Numbered from the stretch's first letter, positions 50,951 through 60,818 are shown. The stretch is 64,000 nucleotides of DNA from Aerosticca soli (GCF_003967035.1 NZ_AP018560.1:1449001-1513000), one strand, 5' to 3'. A program made the numbers and translations. The notes: generated from the letters alone by a model not told the origin.

Positions 50951-52183
50951 ATGCAATGGTTCAAAGAGCTCAAGCCCGCCGAACGCCATGCCTTCGTCGC
51001 CGCCTTCGGCGGCTGGGCACTGGATGCGCTGGATTTCATGGTCTTCACTTTCGTCATCTCGACGCTGATCACGCTGTGGGGCATCGACCGCGGCCAGGCC
51101 GGCATGCTCGGCACGGTCACGCTGCTGTTTTCCGCCGTCGGCGGCTGGTGCGCGGGCATCCTGGCCGACCGCTACGGTCGGGTGCGCGTCCTCCAGTTCA
51201 CCATCCTGTGGTTCTCGGTCTGCACGGTGCTGATCGGCTTCAGCCAGAACTTCACCCAGATCTTCGTACTGCGCGCACTGCAGGGTCTGGGCTTCGGCGG
51301 CGAGTGGGCGGTGGGCTCGGTGCTGATGGGCGAGATCGTGCGCTCGGAATTCCGCGGCCGCGCGGTGGGCACGGTGCAGAGCGGCTGGGCGATCGGCTGG
51401 GCGCTGGCGGCGCTGCTCTATGGCCTGGCCTTCAGTCTGCTGCCCGAACAAGTGGCCTGGCGCAGCCTGTTCTGGTTCGGCGTGCTGCCTGCGCTGCTGG
51501 TGCTCTACGTGCGCCGCAAGGTGCCTGAACCTGCGATCTTCGCCGAGACCCAGAGGCTGCGTGCGACGCGCACGGTGCGTTTCACCGAGATCTTCGCCCC
51601 GGACCTGCTCAGGACCACCGCCCTGGCCAGCCTGCTGTGCACCGGCGTGCAGGGCGGGTATTACGCCATCACCACCTGGCTGCCGACTTTTCTCAAGTCC
51701 GAGCGGCACCTGTCGGTGCTCGGCACCAGCGGCTACCTTGCGGTGGTCATCCTGGGCTCGTTCCTCGGCTATCTCGGCGGCGCGTGGCTGACCGACCGCT
51801 TCGGCCGGCGCGCCAATCTGATCGTGTTCGCCCTGCTCTCGGGGGCAAGCCTCTACCTTTATACCCAGCTGCCGCTCAGCGACACGCTCATGTTGGTGCT
51901 CGGCTTCCCGCTCGGATTCGCCGCCTCCGGCATTTTCAGCGGGCTCGGCGCCTACCTCACCGAACTGTATCCCTCGCGCGTGCGCGCCTCCGGCCAGGGT
52001 TTCGCATACAACTTCGGGCGCGGCATTGGCGCGCTCTTCCCGACCCTGGTCGGCTACCTGAGCGAACGCGGCGGGCTCGGCATGGCGATCGGGGTCTTCG
52101 CCGGCGGCGCTTATCTCGTGGTCATCCTCACCGTGCTGCTGTTGCCGGAAACGCGCGGGCGCGAGCTGCACGGCTGGGATTAG
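50951..52183 (+). CDS. MFS transporter, aromatic-acid/metabolite:proton symporter type
   Basis: 410 residues, 12 helices. WALDALDFMVFTFVISTL, GILADRYGRVRVLQ, GEWAVGSVLMGEIV, and LYPSRVRASGQGFAYNFGRG typical of the AAHS/MHS group. Likely imports an aromatic acid or carboxylate for the adjoining amidohydrolase. Starts at MQWFKELKPAERHAF. Confidence 0.85.
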   Translation: MQWFKELKPAERHAFVAAFGGWALDALDFMVFTFVISTLITLWGIDRGQAGMLGTVTLLFSAVGGWCAGILADRYGRVRVLQFTILWFSVCTVLIGFSQNFTQIFVLRALQGLGFGGEWAVGSVLMGEIVRSEFRGRAVGTVQSGWAIGWALAALLYGLAFSLLPEQVAWRSLFWFGVLPALLVLYVRRKVPEPAIFAETQRLRATRTVRFTEIFAPDLLRTTALASLLCTGVQGGYYAITTWLPTFLKSERHLSVLGTSGYLAVVILGSFLGYLGGAWLTDRFGRRANLIVFALLSGASLYLYTQLPLSDTLMLVLGFPLGFAASGIFSGLGAYLTELYPSRVRASGQGFAYNFGRGIGALFPTLVGYLSERGGLGMAIGVFAGGAYLVVILTVLLLPETRGRELHGWD

Positions 52184-52190
52184 CTCGCCC

Positions 52191-53396
52191 ATGCGCGGGT
52201 ACGACGTGATCGTGGTCGGCGGCGGCATCGTCGGCCTGTCCACCGCCTGGCAACTGCTGGAACGGCATCCGCGGCTCAAGCTGCTGCTGCTGGACAAAGC
52301 GGACCGTCTGGCGGCGCATCAGAGCGGACACAACAGCGGGGTGATCCATGCCGGCGTGTACTACCGGCCGGGCAGCCTGAAGGCCCGCTTCTGTCGTGAG
52401 GGTCATCGCGCCACCAAGGCGCTGTGCGCCGCGCATGGCATCCCCTTCGTCGAATGCGGCAAGCTGCTGGTGGCCACTGACGCAATCGAGGTCACGCGCC
52501 TGCGGCAGCTGTGGGAGCGCATCGGCGCCAACGGTCTGGAACGCGAGTGGCTCGATGCCGCCGCGCTAAGCGCCCGCGAGCCCGCCGTCCGTGGTCTGGC
52601 CGCCGTCCGGGTGCCAGCCAGCGCCATCGTCGACTATCGGCAGGTCTGCGCGGTCATGGCCGAGCGTTTGGCCGCGCTGGGTGGCGAGATCCGGCTCGGC
52701 TGCGAGGTGCGGACGCTCGAGGAACGCGCCGAGGTCGTCATCGTGGAAAGCCCGGCCGGCTGCTGGCAGACCCGCCGATTGGTCGCCTGCGCCGGGCTGC
52801 AGGCCGACCGCCTGGTGCGGCTGCTCGGTATCGAACCGGGTTTTCGCATCTGTCCGTTCCGCGGCGAATACTATCGTCTTGCCGCGCGCCGCCAGGGGCT
52901 GGTCAGCCATCTCATCTATCCGGTGCCGGACCCGGCCCTGCCCTTTCTCGGCGTCCACTTGACCCGCACCATCGACGGCGGCATCACCGCCGGCCCCAAT
53001 GCGGTACTGGCTCTGGCCCGCGAGGGTTATCGCAAGCGCGACGTATCGCTGCGCGATCTCATCGACATGGCTGGCTACCCGGGCATCCGCCGGATGCTGC
53101 GCCGGCACCTGCGCGCGGGCTGGGACGAACTTCAGCATTCCCTGTGCAAGCGCGGCTATCTCGCCCTGCTGCGCAAGTATTGTCCGACGCTCGAACTCGA
53201 CGATCTGGAGCCCCACCCGGCCGGCGTGCGGGCGCAGGCGGTGGCCGCGGATGGCAGCCTGGTCGAGGATTTCCTTTTCGTCGAGACGCCGCGCACCTTG
53301 CATGTGGGCAACGCGCCCTCGCCGGCGGCCACCGCGGCCATTCCGATTGGCCGTCACATCGCCGAGCGTCTGGCCGAGCGGGGCAGGCTCACTTGA
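52191..53396 (+). CDS. lhgO: L-2-hydroxyglutarate oxidase-like FAD enzyme
   Basis: 401 residues. FAD motif VVGGGIVGLSTAWQLL, HQSGHNSGVIHAGVYY with KARFCREG (the LhgO signature), and HVGNAPSPAATAAIPIG at the end. Oxidises L-2-hydroxyglutarate to 2-oxoglutarate, feeding electrons to quinone. Starts 7 bp after the MFS gene, and its end overlaps sspB by 8 bp. Confidence 0.9.
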   Translation: MRGYDVIVVGGGIVGLSTAWQLLERHPRLKLLLLDKADRLAAHQSGHNSGVIHAGVYYRPGSLKARFCREGHRATKALCAAHGIPFVECGKLLVATDAIEVTRLRQLWERIGANGLEREWLDAAALSAREPAVRGLAAVRVPASAIVDYRQVCAVMAERLAALGGEIRLGCEVRTLEERAEVVIVESPAGCWQTRRLVACAGLQADRLVRLLGIEPGFRICPFRGEYYRLAARRQGLVSHLIYPVPDPALPFLGVHLTRTIDGGITAGPNAVLALAREGYRKRDVSLRDLIDMAGYPGIRRMLRRHLRAGWDELQHSLCKRGYLALLRKYCPTLELDDLEPHPAGVRAQAVAADGSLVEDFLFVETPRTLHVGNAPSPAATAAIPIGRHIAERLAERGRLT

Positions 53397-53784
53397 CCAC
53401 GCGCAGACGCGGCGAGCCGCGTGGCGGCCTGTCGCCACCTTGATCCTCGGCCGGCGGCGACGGCGGCGGCGGCTCGTCGTCGGCCGGGAACATCATGCCC
53501 TGGCCGTTTTCCTGTGCGTACAGTGCCCGCACCGCCCGCACCGGAATGCGCAGGACATGGCTGACGCCGGAGAAACGCGCCTGGAAGGTGATCCATTCGT
53601 TGCCGAGATCGAGGTCGGCCACCGCGCGCATGGCCAGATTCAGCACGACCTGGCCATTGCGCACTGCCTGCGGCGGCACCTGCACGCCTTCCACGGCGGC
53701 GTCCACCAGCAAATAGGGCGTGAGCCCGTTGTCGCTGATCCAGTCGTAGATCGCCCGCAGCAGGTACGGGCGATTGGAGCTCAT
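53389..53784 (-). CDS. sspB: ClpXP adaptor SspB
   Basis: 131 residues from MSSNRPYLLRAIYDW. GLTPYLLVDAAVEGVQVP, VVLNLAMRAVADLDL and ITFQARFSGVSHVLRIPV form the SspB substrate-binding fold; an acidic/Pro-rich tail ends in the ClpX-binding motif LRVVK. Delivers ssrA-tagged proteins to ClpXP. Downstream of sspA, as usual. Confidence 0.95.
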   Translation of the reverse strand: MSSNRPYLLRAIYDWISDNGLTPYLLVDAAVEGVQVPPQAVRNGQVVLNLAMRAVADLDLGNEWITFQARFSGVSHVLRIPVRAVRALYAQENGQGMMFPADDEPPPPSPPAEDQGGDRPPRGSPRLRVVK

Positions 53785-53804
53785 GGGCGGACCTTCGCGA
53801 TCCA

Positions 53805-54428
53805 TCAGGGACGCATCGCCTTTTCTTCGGGGGTCAGACTGCGGGCGAAACCCTGGCTGTGGAACAGCCGCTCGCCGTAGTCGATGATCGGCTTGCCCTC
53901 GCGGCCCAGATCCACGCCGAGCCACGGCAGACGCCAGACCACCGGCGCGACCAGACAGTCGGTGAGACTCATCTCCGGATTCAGGAAGAACTTGGCCGCC
54001 TTGAACAGCGGCAGCGCCGAGAGCAGGTGTTCGCGCAGACGCTTGCGCGCCGCGTCGGCGGCACGGCCACCGGCGAGGATGCCGTCCACCTCCGGCAGCC
54101 AGTCGCGCTCGATACGCACCGCCGCCAGCCGCAGCCGGGCGCGGGAGAGCGGATCGATCGGCATCAGCGGCGGATGCGGATAGCGCTCGTCGAGGTATTC
54201 GCAGACCACCGGCGTGTGATAGAGGGTGAGATCGCGGTCGACCAGGGTCGGCACGGTGCCGTAGGGATTGAGGTCGAGCAGATCGGCCGGCGGCTTGTCC
54301 GGATCCACCACGACGCGTTCGTAGCTGACGCCCTTGGCGGCCAGTACCAGACGGACGCGATGGCACTGGATGCCGGTGGCCGTGGTGTAGAGGGTGAGAA
54401 CGGTACGCGAGCGCGCGCTTTGCACCAT
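53805..54428 (-). CDS. sspA: stringent starvation protein A
   Basis: 207 residues. GST fold: LTLYTTATGIQCHRVRLVL, NPYGTVPTLVDRDLTLY, EYLDERYPHPPLMP. Regulates transcription by binding RNA polymerase under stress. Precedes sspB by 20 bp; follows petC, as in many gammaproteobacteria. Confidence 0.94.
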   Translation of the reverse strand: MVQSARSRTVLTLYTTATGIQCHRVRLVLAAKGVSYERVVVDPDKPPADLLDLNPYGTVPTLVDRDLTLYHTPVVCEYLDERYPHPPLMPIDPLSRARLRLAAVRIERDWLPEVDGILAGGRAADAARKRLREHLLSALPLFKAAKFFLNPEMSLTDCLVAPVVWRLPWLGVDLGREGKPIIDYGERLFHSQGFARSLTPEEKAMRP

Positions 54429-54501
54429 GCTTGGGTCTCCATCGGCTGGCTGGACGCGGCGGCCGCGCAGCCGCCGCATCGCGCGGTGGAAAAGACGTCC
54501 C

Positions 54502-55230
54502 TTAGTGGACGTCCTTCCAGTATTCCTTCTTCAGCAGGTAGGCGAGCAGGGTGAAGACGGCCAGGAACAGCAGCACCCACAGCCCGTAATGATGGCGCTG
54601 CAACGCGGCAGGCTCGGAGGCGTATTCCAGGAAGCTGGTCAGGTCACGCGCGGCCTGGTGATACTGCTCGGGCGTGAGCTTGCCCGGCTTGGCAAGCTCG
54701 AGCTTCTCGACCTCCTCGCCGCCGGGTTTCTTCACCGCGGTCTGGATGCCCTGCAGCTCCCACAGCGGGAACGGCATCGAGGCGTTCGGGAACACCGCGT
54801 TGTTCCAGCCGACCGGTCGGCTCGGGTCGAGATAGAAACCGTTGAGGTAGGCGTAGACCCAGTCGGCGGTCTTGGCGCGCACTTCGAGCGACAGATCCGG
54901 CGGCGCCTTGCCGAACCACTGCTCGGCCAACGCCTGGGGCATGTGCGAGACCACCGTTTCGCCGAACTTGGCGCCGGTGAAGTTGAGGTTTTCCATCACC
55001 TCCTTCTCGCTGAGCCCCAGGTCCTCGGCCATCCGCGAGTAACGGACGAACTTCAGCGAATGGCAGCCCACGCAATAGTTGAAGAACAGCTTGGCGCCGC
55101 GTTGCAGCGAGGCCTGGTCGCGCACATTGGCGCCCGAGGGCGGCAGACCGCCTTCTTCCGCCTGCACGGACACGCAGCCGACGACGAGCCCGAGCGCCAG
55201 CATCAACGAGGAAAGGAACCGCTTAGTCAT
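54502..55230 (-). CDS. petC: cytochrome c1 of the bc1 complex
   Basis: 242 residues. Signal peptide, haem motif CVGCHSLKFVRYSRM, MPQALAEQW, and a C-terminal anchor (YGLWVLLFLAVFTLLAYLLKK). Third subunit of the complex. Overlaps the petB stop by 8 bp. Confidence 0.97.
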   Translation of the reverse strand: MTKRFLSSLMLALGLVVGCVSVQAEEGGLPPSGANVRDQASLQRGAKLFFNYCVGCHSLKFVRYSRMAEDLGLSEKEVMENLNFTGAKFGETVVSHMPQALAEQWFGKAPPDLSLEVRAKTADWVYAYLNGFYLDPSRPVGWNNAVFPNASMPFPLWELQGIQTAVKKPGGEEVEKLELAKPGKLTPEQYHQAARDLTSFLEYASEPAALQRHHYGLWVLLFLAVFTLLAYLLKKEYWKDVH

Positions 55231-56524
55231 GCGTCGTCACCCGTTCCGGAACCGGCTTGGTCTTCTCCCAGCCGAGGCGTGTGTAGAACCCGAGGAACAC
55301 GAAGTAGCCGAAATACAGGAGCACCATCAGCCGACCGAAGGTGTTCTCCCAGACGGTCACGTCGACGTTGCCGAACCACGCCGGAATGACCTCGGCGGTG
55401 ACGCCGGCACCCACGGCGCCGAGCAAGATGAAGGACAGCACGAACAGCATCAGCGCGACCTTGAAGCCGGTGCCGCGGTAGCGGATCGACTTCACCTTGC
55501 CGGCGTCGATCCACGGCAGCAGGAACAGCAGCACGATCGCGCCGAACATGCCGATCACGCCCCACACGGCGGTGCCGAAGAAGGATGGGATCATGCGCAG
55601 GATCGCGTAGAACGGCGTGAAGTACCACACCGGCTTGATGTGCGAGGGCGTGGCCAGGTTGTTGGCCGGGATGAAGTTGTCGTGCTCGAGGAACCAGCCG
55701 CCCATGGTCGGCGCGAAGAAGATGATGAACGCGGCGATCAGCAGGAAGAAACCGACGCCGACCAGGTCCTTGAGCGTGTAGTAGGGATGGAACGGGATGC
55801 CATCGGCCGGCGCGGTCGCCGACCAGCGGTTGCCCTTCGGCCCCTTCTTGATCTCGACCCCGTCCGGGTTGTTCGAGCCGACCTCGTGCAGCGCGGCCAG
55901 ATGCAGCACCACCAGCAGCAACAGCACGAGCGGCAGCGCGATCACGTGCAAGGCGAAGAAACGGTTGAGCGTGGCATCGGCGGGGAGGTAGTCGCCCATG
56001 ATCCACTCGACCAGGCCGTTGCCGATCACCGGGATGGTGCCGAACAGCGAGATGATCACCTTGGCACCCCAGAACGACATGTTGCCCCACGGCAGCACGT
56101 AGCCCATGAAGGCCTCGGCCATCAGCACCAGGAAGATCAGCATGCCGAGCAGCCAGACCAGCTCGCGCGGCTTCTTGTACGAGCCGTACATCAGCCCGCG
56201 GAACATGTGCAGGAACACCACCACGAAGAACAGCGAGGCGCCGGTGGAGTGCATGTAGCGGATCAGCCAGCCCCACTCGACGTCGCGCATGATGTACTCG
56301 ACCGAGTCGAAGGCTTCCGCCGCGCTGGTCTTGTAATTCATGGTGAGGAAGATGCCGGTCAGGATCTGATTGACCAGCACCAGCAGCGCCAGCGAGCCGA
56401 AGTAGTACCAGAGGTTGAAGTTCTTCGGCGCGTAGTACTCAGTCATGTGCTTGCGGTAGGTCGGCACCAGATTCGGCGCGCGCTCGTTGACCCAAGCACC
56501 GATACGGGAAAATACATTGGCCAT
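55223..56524 (-). CDS. petB: cytochrome b of the bc1 complex
   Basis: 433 residues from MANVFSRIGAWVNERAP. Eight helices with haem ligand regions RYMHSTGASLFFVVVFLHMFRG and FALHVIALPLVLLLLVVLH, and GAKVIISLFGTIPVIG. Catalytic subunit of quinol oxidation. The start overlaps the petA stop (TGATG). Confidence 0.97.
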   Translation of the reverse strand: MANVFSRIGAWVNERAPNLVPTYRKHMTEYYAPKNFNLWYYFGSLALLVLVNQILTGIFLTMNYKTSAAEAFDSVEYIMRDVEWGWLIRYMHSTGASLFFVVVFLHMFRGLMYGSYKKPRELVWLLGMLIFLVLMAEAFMGYVLPWGNMSFWGAKVIISLFGTIPVIGNGLVEWIMGDYLPADATLNRFFALHVIALPLVLLLLVVLHLAALHEVGSNNPDGVEIKKGPKGNRWSATAPADGIPFHPYYTLKDLVGVGFFLLIAAFIIFFAPTMGGWFLEHDNFIPANNLATPSHIKPVWYFTPFYAILRMIPSFFGTAVWGVIGMFGAIVLLFLLPWIDAGKVKSIRYRGTGFKVALMLFVLSFILLGAVGAGVTAEVIPAWFGNVDVTVWENTFGRLMVLLYFGYFVFLGFYTRLGWEKTKPVPERVTTHD

Positions 56525-57129
56525 CAGCCGGCCTCCTTCGGATCCACACCCACCTGGATGGTCTTGTCGTCCACGAAGTGGTACGGCGGCACCTGCAGGT
56601 TCTTCGGTGCCGGCACGCCCTTGAACACGCGCCCGGCCATGTCGTAGCGGGACTTGTGGCACGGGCAATAGAAGCCGCCTTTCCATTCCGGATCGAACGG
56701 CTCGGGCTTGACCTCCGGCACGAAGTCCGGCACGCAGCCCAGGTGCGTGCAGATGCCGACCACCACCAGCCACTCGGGCTTGAGCGAGCGGTACTCGTTC
56801 TTGGCGTAAGGAGGCTGCTGGGTGGCGGAAACGCCGTCGGACTTGGGGTCGGCCAGGCGCGGATCGAGCGAGGGCAGCGCGTCCAGCTGCTCCTTGGTGC
56901 GATGGACCACGAACACCGGCAGGCCGCGCCAGGGGTAGGTGACCTTCTGGCCGGGATCGATCTTGCTGATGTCGACCGTGACCGGCGCACCGGCCGCCTT
57001 GGCGCGCGCGCTGGGTTCCCAGGATTTGATGAAGGGCACGGCCGCGGCAACCACTCCCACGCCGCCCACCACACTCGTGGTCACGGTCAGGAAGCGGCGG
57101 CGGCCATGATCGACGACTTCGTTCGCCAT
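56524..57129 (-). CDS. petA: Rieske iron-sulfur subunit of the bc1 complex
   Basis: 201 residues. Twin-arginine signal (GRRRFLTVTTSVVGG), Rieske 2Fe-2S ligands CTHLGC and CPCHKSRYD. First gene of petABC. A presumed promoter lies in the 57130-57244 gap shared with the protease gene. Confidence 0.97.
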   Translation of the reverse strand: MANEVVDHGRRRFLTVTTSVVGGVGVVAAAVPFIKSWEPSARAKAAGAPVTVDISKIDPGQKVTYPWRGLPVFVVHRTKEQLDALPSLDPRLADPKSDGVSATQQPPYAKNEYRSLKPEWLVVVGICTHLGCVPDFVPEVKPEPFDPEWKGGFYCPCHKSRYDMAGRVFKGVPAPKNLQVPPYHFVDDKTIQVGVDPKEAG

Positions 57130-57304
57130 CAGGCTCTCCGGTACATGCAGGCCACTGGAATGCGGGTTTCAGGTGCCGCAAAAATCGCGTTAGTGTAGCG
57201 TCAGGCCACCACCCATACAATCGAATCGACCAGGGGATGAAACCGTGGACGTGCGCTCCGGCCGGCAGCGGTCCCGCTGCCTTGCCCCGTCACGAGAGCC
57301 GCTC

Positions 57305-58462
57305 ATGAGACAAGTCGCCGGCATCCTAGCCTTCTTCGCCCGCTTCGCGGTCATCGGGCTCGCCGCGGCCTTCCTGATCAGCCTGATCTGGCCGTCCAGC
57401 GGCGACCGCCTGCGCAGCCGCCTGGGCTGGCATGCCGCCCCGCAGACGACCGTGGCGGCCGCGACTGCGCCGGTGTCCTATGCCGACGCGGTCGCCCGGG
57501 CGGCGCCCTCGGTGGTGAACATCTATGCCAACCGCATGGTCACCGAGCAGGCCATCCGCATGTATGCCGATCCGCTGCTGCAGCGCCTGCTCGGCGGCGT
57601 GCCGGCCGGTCCCGCCTACCGGCGCACGCGCCAGGTGCTCGGCTCGGGGGTGATCGTCAGCCGCCAGGGCTATGTGCTGACCAACAACCACGTGATCGCC
57701 AAGGCCGACGACATCCAGGTGCTGCTCTACGACGGACGCGTGGCCCGCGCCACGCTGGTCGGCGCCGATGAGGAGACCGATCTGGCCGTGCTCAGGATCG
57801 ATGCCGGCAACCTGCCGGTGATCCAGATGGCCGACCCCAAGTCGGTACGCGCCGGCGACATCGCGCTGGCGATCGGCAATCCGCTCGGGCTCAACCAGAC
57901 CGTGACCATGGGCATCGTCAGTGCCACCGGCCGGCAGCTGGACAGCAATAGCCCCGAGGACTTCATCCAGACCGATGCGGCGATCAATTTCGGCAATTCC
58001 GGCGGCGCGCTGATCAACGCGCACGGCGAGCTGATCGGCATCAACGCCCTGCTGATCGGCAAGGAAGCCGACGCCGAGGGCATCGGCTTTGCCATCCCGG
58101 CCAGCAACGCCAAGAAGGTGCTGGACCAGATCGTCGCCAGCGGACACGTGGTGCGCGGCTGGCTAGGCGCCGACTACGGCTTCGTGCCGATTGCCGCCAA
58201 CAGCGGCCTGCCGGCCGCCGCACGCGGCGCGCAGATCGTCGACGTGTATCCGGGCGGCCCGGCCGCGCAGGCCGGGCTCAAGCAGCACGACATCCTGCTG
58301 GAAGTGGACGGCCACGACATCCGCAACCCGGCCGATCTGCGCCGCATCGAGGCCGACCTGACGCCGGGTCGCACGGTGGAAGTCGCCGGGCTGCGCAACG
58401 GCTCGCCATTCCAGGCCAGGGTCGGGGTGACCCGGCGCCCGCCGCCGACACCCGCGCCTTAG
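57305..58462 (+). CDS. Do-like serine protease, DegS-type
   Basis: 385 residues. N-terminal membrane helix (FARFAVIGLAAAFLISLIW), trypsin-like domain with His in LTNNHVIAKADDI, Asp in DEETDLAVLRID and Ser in NFGNSGGALIN, then a single PDZ domain (VYPGGPAAQAGLKQHDILLEVDG). One PDZ plus an anchor suggests DegS, the RseA site-1 protease, over DegP/DegQ. Divergent from petA. Confidence 0.9.
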   Translation: MRQVAGILAFFARFAVIGLAAAFLISLIWPSSGDRLRSRLGWHAAPQTTVAAATAPVSYADAVARAAPSVVNIYANRMVTEQAIRMYADPLLQRLLGGVPAGPAYRRTRQVLGSGVIVSRQGYVLTNNHVIAKADDIQVLLYDGRVARATLVGADEETDLAVLRIDAGNLPVIQMADPKSVRAGDIALAIGNPLGLNQTVTMGIVSATGRQLDSNSPEDFIQTDAAINFGNSGGALINAHGELIGINALLIGKEADAEGIGFAIPASNAKKVLDQIVASGHVVRGWLGADYGFVPIAANSGLPAAARGAQIVDVYPGGPAAQAGLKQHDILLEVDGHDIRNPADLRRIEADLTPGRTVEVAGLRNGSPFQARVGVTRRPPPTPAP

Positions 58463-58481
58463 CCGGGAAAACCAGCCGCAC

Positions 58482-59438
58482 CTACAGCGTGGGCGCCGTC
58501 GCCGCCAATGCGCGCGGCAAGGCCGTGCCATAGCGCTGGCGCAGGGTGGCCACGCGCTGCACGTAGACCTCGGTCTCGGCATAGGGCGGCACGCCGTTGT
58601 AACGCTGCACGGCGGCCGGACCGGCGTTGTAGGCCGCGGCGGCCAGCCGCTCGTCACCATTGAAGCTCTTGAGCAACAGGGCGAGATAACGCGCGCCGCC
58701 ACGGATGTTCTGCACGGCATCGAAGGCGTCGACCACGCCCATGTCGCCGGCCGTGGCGGGCATCAACTGCATGAGCCCCTGCGCGCCCTTGAGCGAGAGT
58801 GCATGCGGCTGGAAGGCGCTTTCGGCATGGATCACCGCGCGCAGGAAGGCCTCCTCGACACCGAACTCGCGGCTGGCCGCCCGCACCGCCTCGGCATAGG
58901 AGGAAAGGTCCAGGCGCACGTGGTTCCAGTCGATCGGCGAATGCACGTCGCAGGCCACGCAGGTGGCGATGTAGCTGAACAGCAGCGTCACCGCCCTGCC
59001 CCGGCCGGCCGGCGGCACGTTGGTGTATTCCACGCTGCCGTCGGCGTGCACCACCCGATAGACCGCGCCGCGCAGCACGCGTGCGCCGGGCTGGCCGGCG
59101 AGGGATGGCCCGGGCGGCGGCGACTTCGATTCGCTGTAGCTCCAGCGGGCGAGCGGTGCGGTGACTTGCCCGGTCGCGGCCTTCCGGCCCACGCCGTCCT
59201 CCGGGCCAGGAGGCTTCAGGGAAGCAACGTGCGACACCGGCACGGCTGGCGCGGGAAGGCGCCGGCACTGCCGGTAACCCTGCGGGTTGCTGCTGAAGAC
59301 GGTCTCTCCGCTTGCCCCCACGCAGCGGTACAGGGCTTCGGTATGGGCGTACGATGGCGCGCCGCAAAGCGCCAGCAGCAGGACCGCGCAGGCGCGGCCG
59401 GAAACGGCGGCCAAGCTGGCTCTGTGGACGAACGACAT
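58482..59438 (-). CDS. lytic transglycosylase with two DUF4124-like segments
   Basis: 318 residues. Signal peptide, then two short DUF4124-like blocks (ALYRCVGASGETVFSSNP; GAVYRVVHADGSVEYTNVPP), a linker, and an SLT family 1 domain from about residue 190 with catalytic Glu in FLRAVIHAESAFQPH, GAQGLMQLMPATAGDMG and AAAAYNAGPAAV. Cuts peptidoglycan to 1,6-anhydro ends. The tandem N-terminal modules are unusual; function unknown. Confidence 0.88.
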   Translation of the reverse strand: MSFVHRASLAAVSGRACAVLLLALCGAPSYAHTEALYRCVGASGETVFSSNPQGYRQCRRLPAPAVPVSHVASLKPPGPEDGVGRKAATGQVTAPLARWSYSESKSPPPGPSLAGQPGARVLRGAVYRVVHADGSVEYTNVPPAGRGRAVTLLFSYIATCVACDVHSPIDWNHVRLDLSSYAEAVRAASREFGVEEAFLRAVIHAESAFQPHALSLKGAQGLMQLMPATAGDMGVVDAFDAVQNIRGGARYLALLLKSFNGDERLAAAAYNAGPAAVQRYNGVPPYAETEVYVQRVATLRQRYGTALPRALAATAPTL

Positions 59439-59500
59439 GCCATGAAACCCCAGGGCCGCGGCGCGGCTCGTTTCCAGTGTGCCCTTGCCTGGGCCACGGC

Positions 59501-60694
59501 TCAAGCCGGATCGCGCGGGCCCGCCTCGTCTGCCGCGGCGCCGGGCCGCAGCCGCAGCCGCACGTCCTCGCCGATCATGCGCCGGTCGAGCCATCGCAGC
59601 GGACGCCGCGCGGACATGTCGGTCAGCGGCGGCAGTACGAACAAGGGCCGCGCGGCATCGCCCAGGAACGTCGGCGCGACATAGAGCAGGATTTCGTCGA
59701 CCAGCCCGGCTTCGAGCCATGCGCCGCTCAATCGGGCACCGGCCTCGACCTGGACCTCGTTGCAGGCATGCGCGGCCAGTCGGGCGAGCACGGCGGAAAG
59801 ATCCAGCCGTCCATCGTGACCGGGGACCGGCTCGCAGCTCACCCGGGCAAAGCGGCCGTCGGGCCTGACCGTTTCATCGTGGAAGATCAGCGTCGGCACC
59901 GAGCCGTCCAGCACGTGGCTGCCGTCTGGCGTGCGCAGGCGCCCGTCCAGCACCACGCGAAGCGGCTGGACGATGGCCCCAGGCGGTGTCTCCACGTCAG
60001 CCAAGCCTGGCGCTGCATCCCCCATTTCCGACGCGACGAACGCGCCGCGGAAGTCCGCCGGCCGCAGGGTCAGGCGCGGATCGTCGGCAAGCACGGTGCC
60101 GATACCGGTCAGGATGGCCGAGCTGCGCGCGCGCCAGCGCTGCACGTCGGCGCGCGCAGCGGCGCCGGTGATCCATTTGGACTCGCCATTGCCAAGTGCG
60201 GTGCGGCCGTCCAGGCTCATGGCCAGCTTTACCCGCACGAACGGCCGGCCGCGTTCGAAGCGGCTGAAAAAACCGAGGTTGAGCTCGCGCGCGGCCTCGC
60301 GCATTAGCCCGGTTTCCACCGCGATGCCGGCGGCACGTAGGCGGGCGATGCCGCGTCCAGCCACGGCCGGGAACGGATCTTCCGCGGCGATCACCACGCG
60401 TGCCACGCCGGCCGCCACGAGCGCATCCGCACACGGCGGAGTGCGGCCATGATGCGCGCACGGCTCGAGCGTCACGTAAGCGGTGGCGCCGCGCGCCCGC
60501 TCGCCCGCCTCGCGCAGCGCGAACACTTCCGCATGGGGGCCGCCGGCACGCCGATGCCAACCGCTGCCGACCGGCTCGCCCCCCTGCGCGATCACACAAC
60601 CCACGCGCGGATTGGGCTGGGTGGTGTAGAGACCGCGTTCGGCCAGGCGCAATGCTTGCGCCATGTGCAGGTGGTCGATGGCGGAAAAAGACAT
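59501..60694 (-). CDS. ribD: riboflavin biosynthesis deaminase/reductase
   Basis: 397 residues from ATG 60694; ATGs at 60712 and 60727 are alternatives. Deaminase domain with zinc motif GGPHAEVFAL and PCAHHGRTPPCADAL; reductase domain with KLAMSLDGRTALGNGESKW and VQVEAGARLSGAW. Carries two steps of riboflavin synthesis. No other rib genes adjoin it. Confidence 0.95.
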   Translation of the reverse strand: MSFSAIDHLHMAQALRLAERGLYTTQPNPRVGCVIAQGGEPVGSGWHRRAGGPHAEVFALREAGERARGATAYVTLEPCAHHGRTPPCADALVAAGVARVVIAAEDPFPAVAGRGIARLRAAGIAVETGLMREAARELNLGFFSRFERGRPFVRVKLAMSLDGRTALGNGESKWITGAAARADVQRWRARSSAILTGIGTVLADDPRLTLRPADFRGAFVASEMGDAAPGLADVETPPGAIVQPLRVVLDGRLRTPDGSHVLDGSVPTLIFHDETVRPDGRFARVSCEPVPGHDGRLDLSAVLARLAAHACNEVQVEAGARLSGAWLEAGLVDEILLYVAPTFLGDAARPLFVLPPLTDMSARRPLRWLDRRMIGEDVRLRLRPGAAADEAGPRDPA

Positions 60695-60818
60695 GGGCGA
60701 CGACGTGGCCATTGGCAAAAAGCGCATCCTAACCTTGCGGTGAGCGAAAGGATGGCGTAGGCGAATCGAAAGTCGGCTCGGCGTCAATACGCGCACCGAT
60801 CGCCACCGAAACTTGTGC

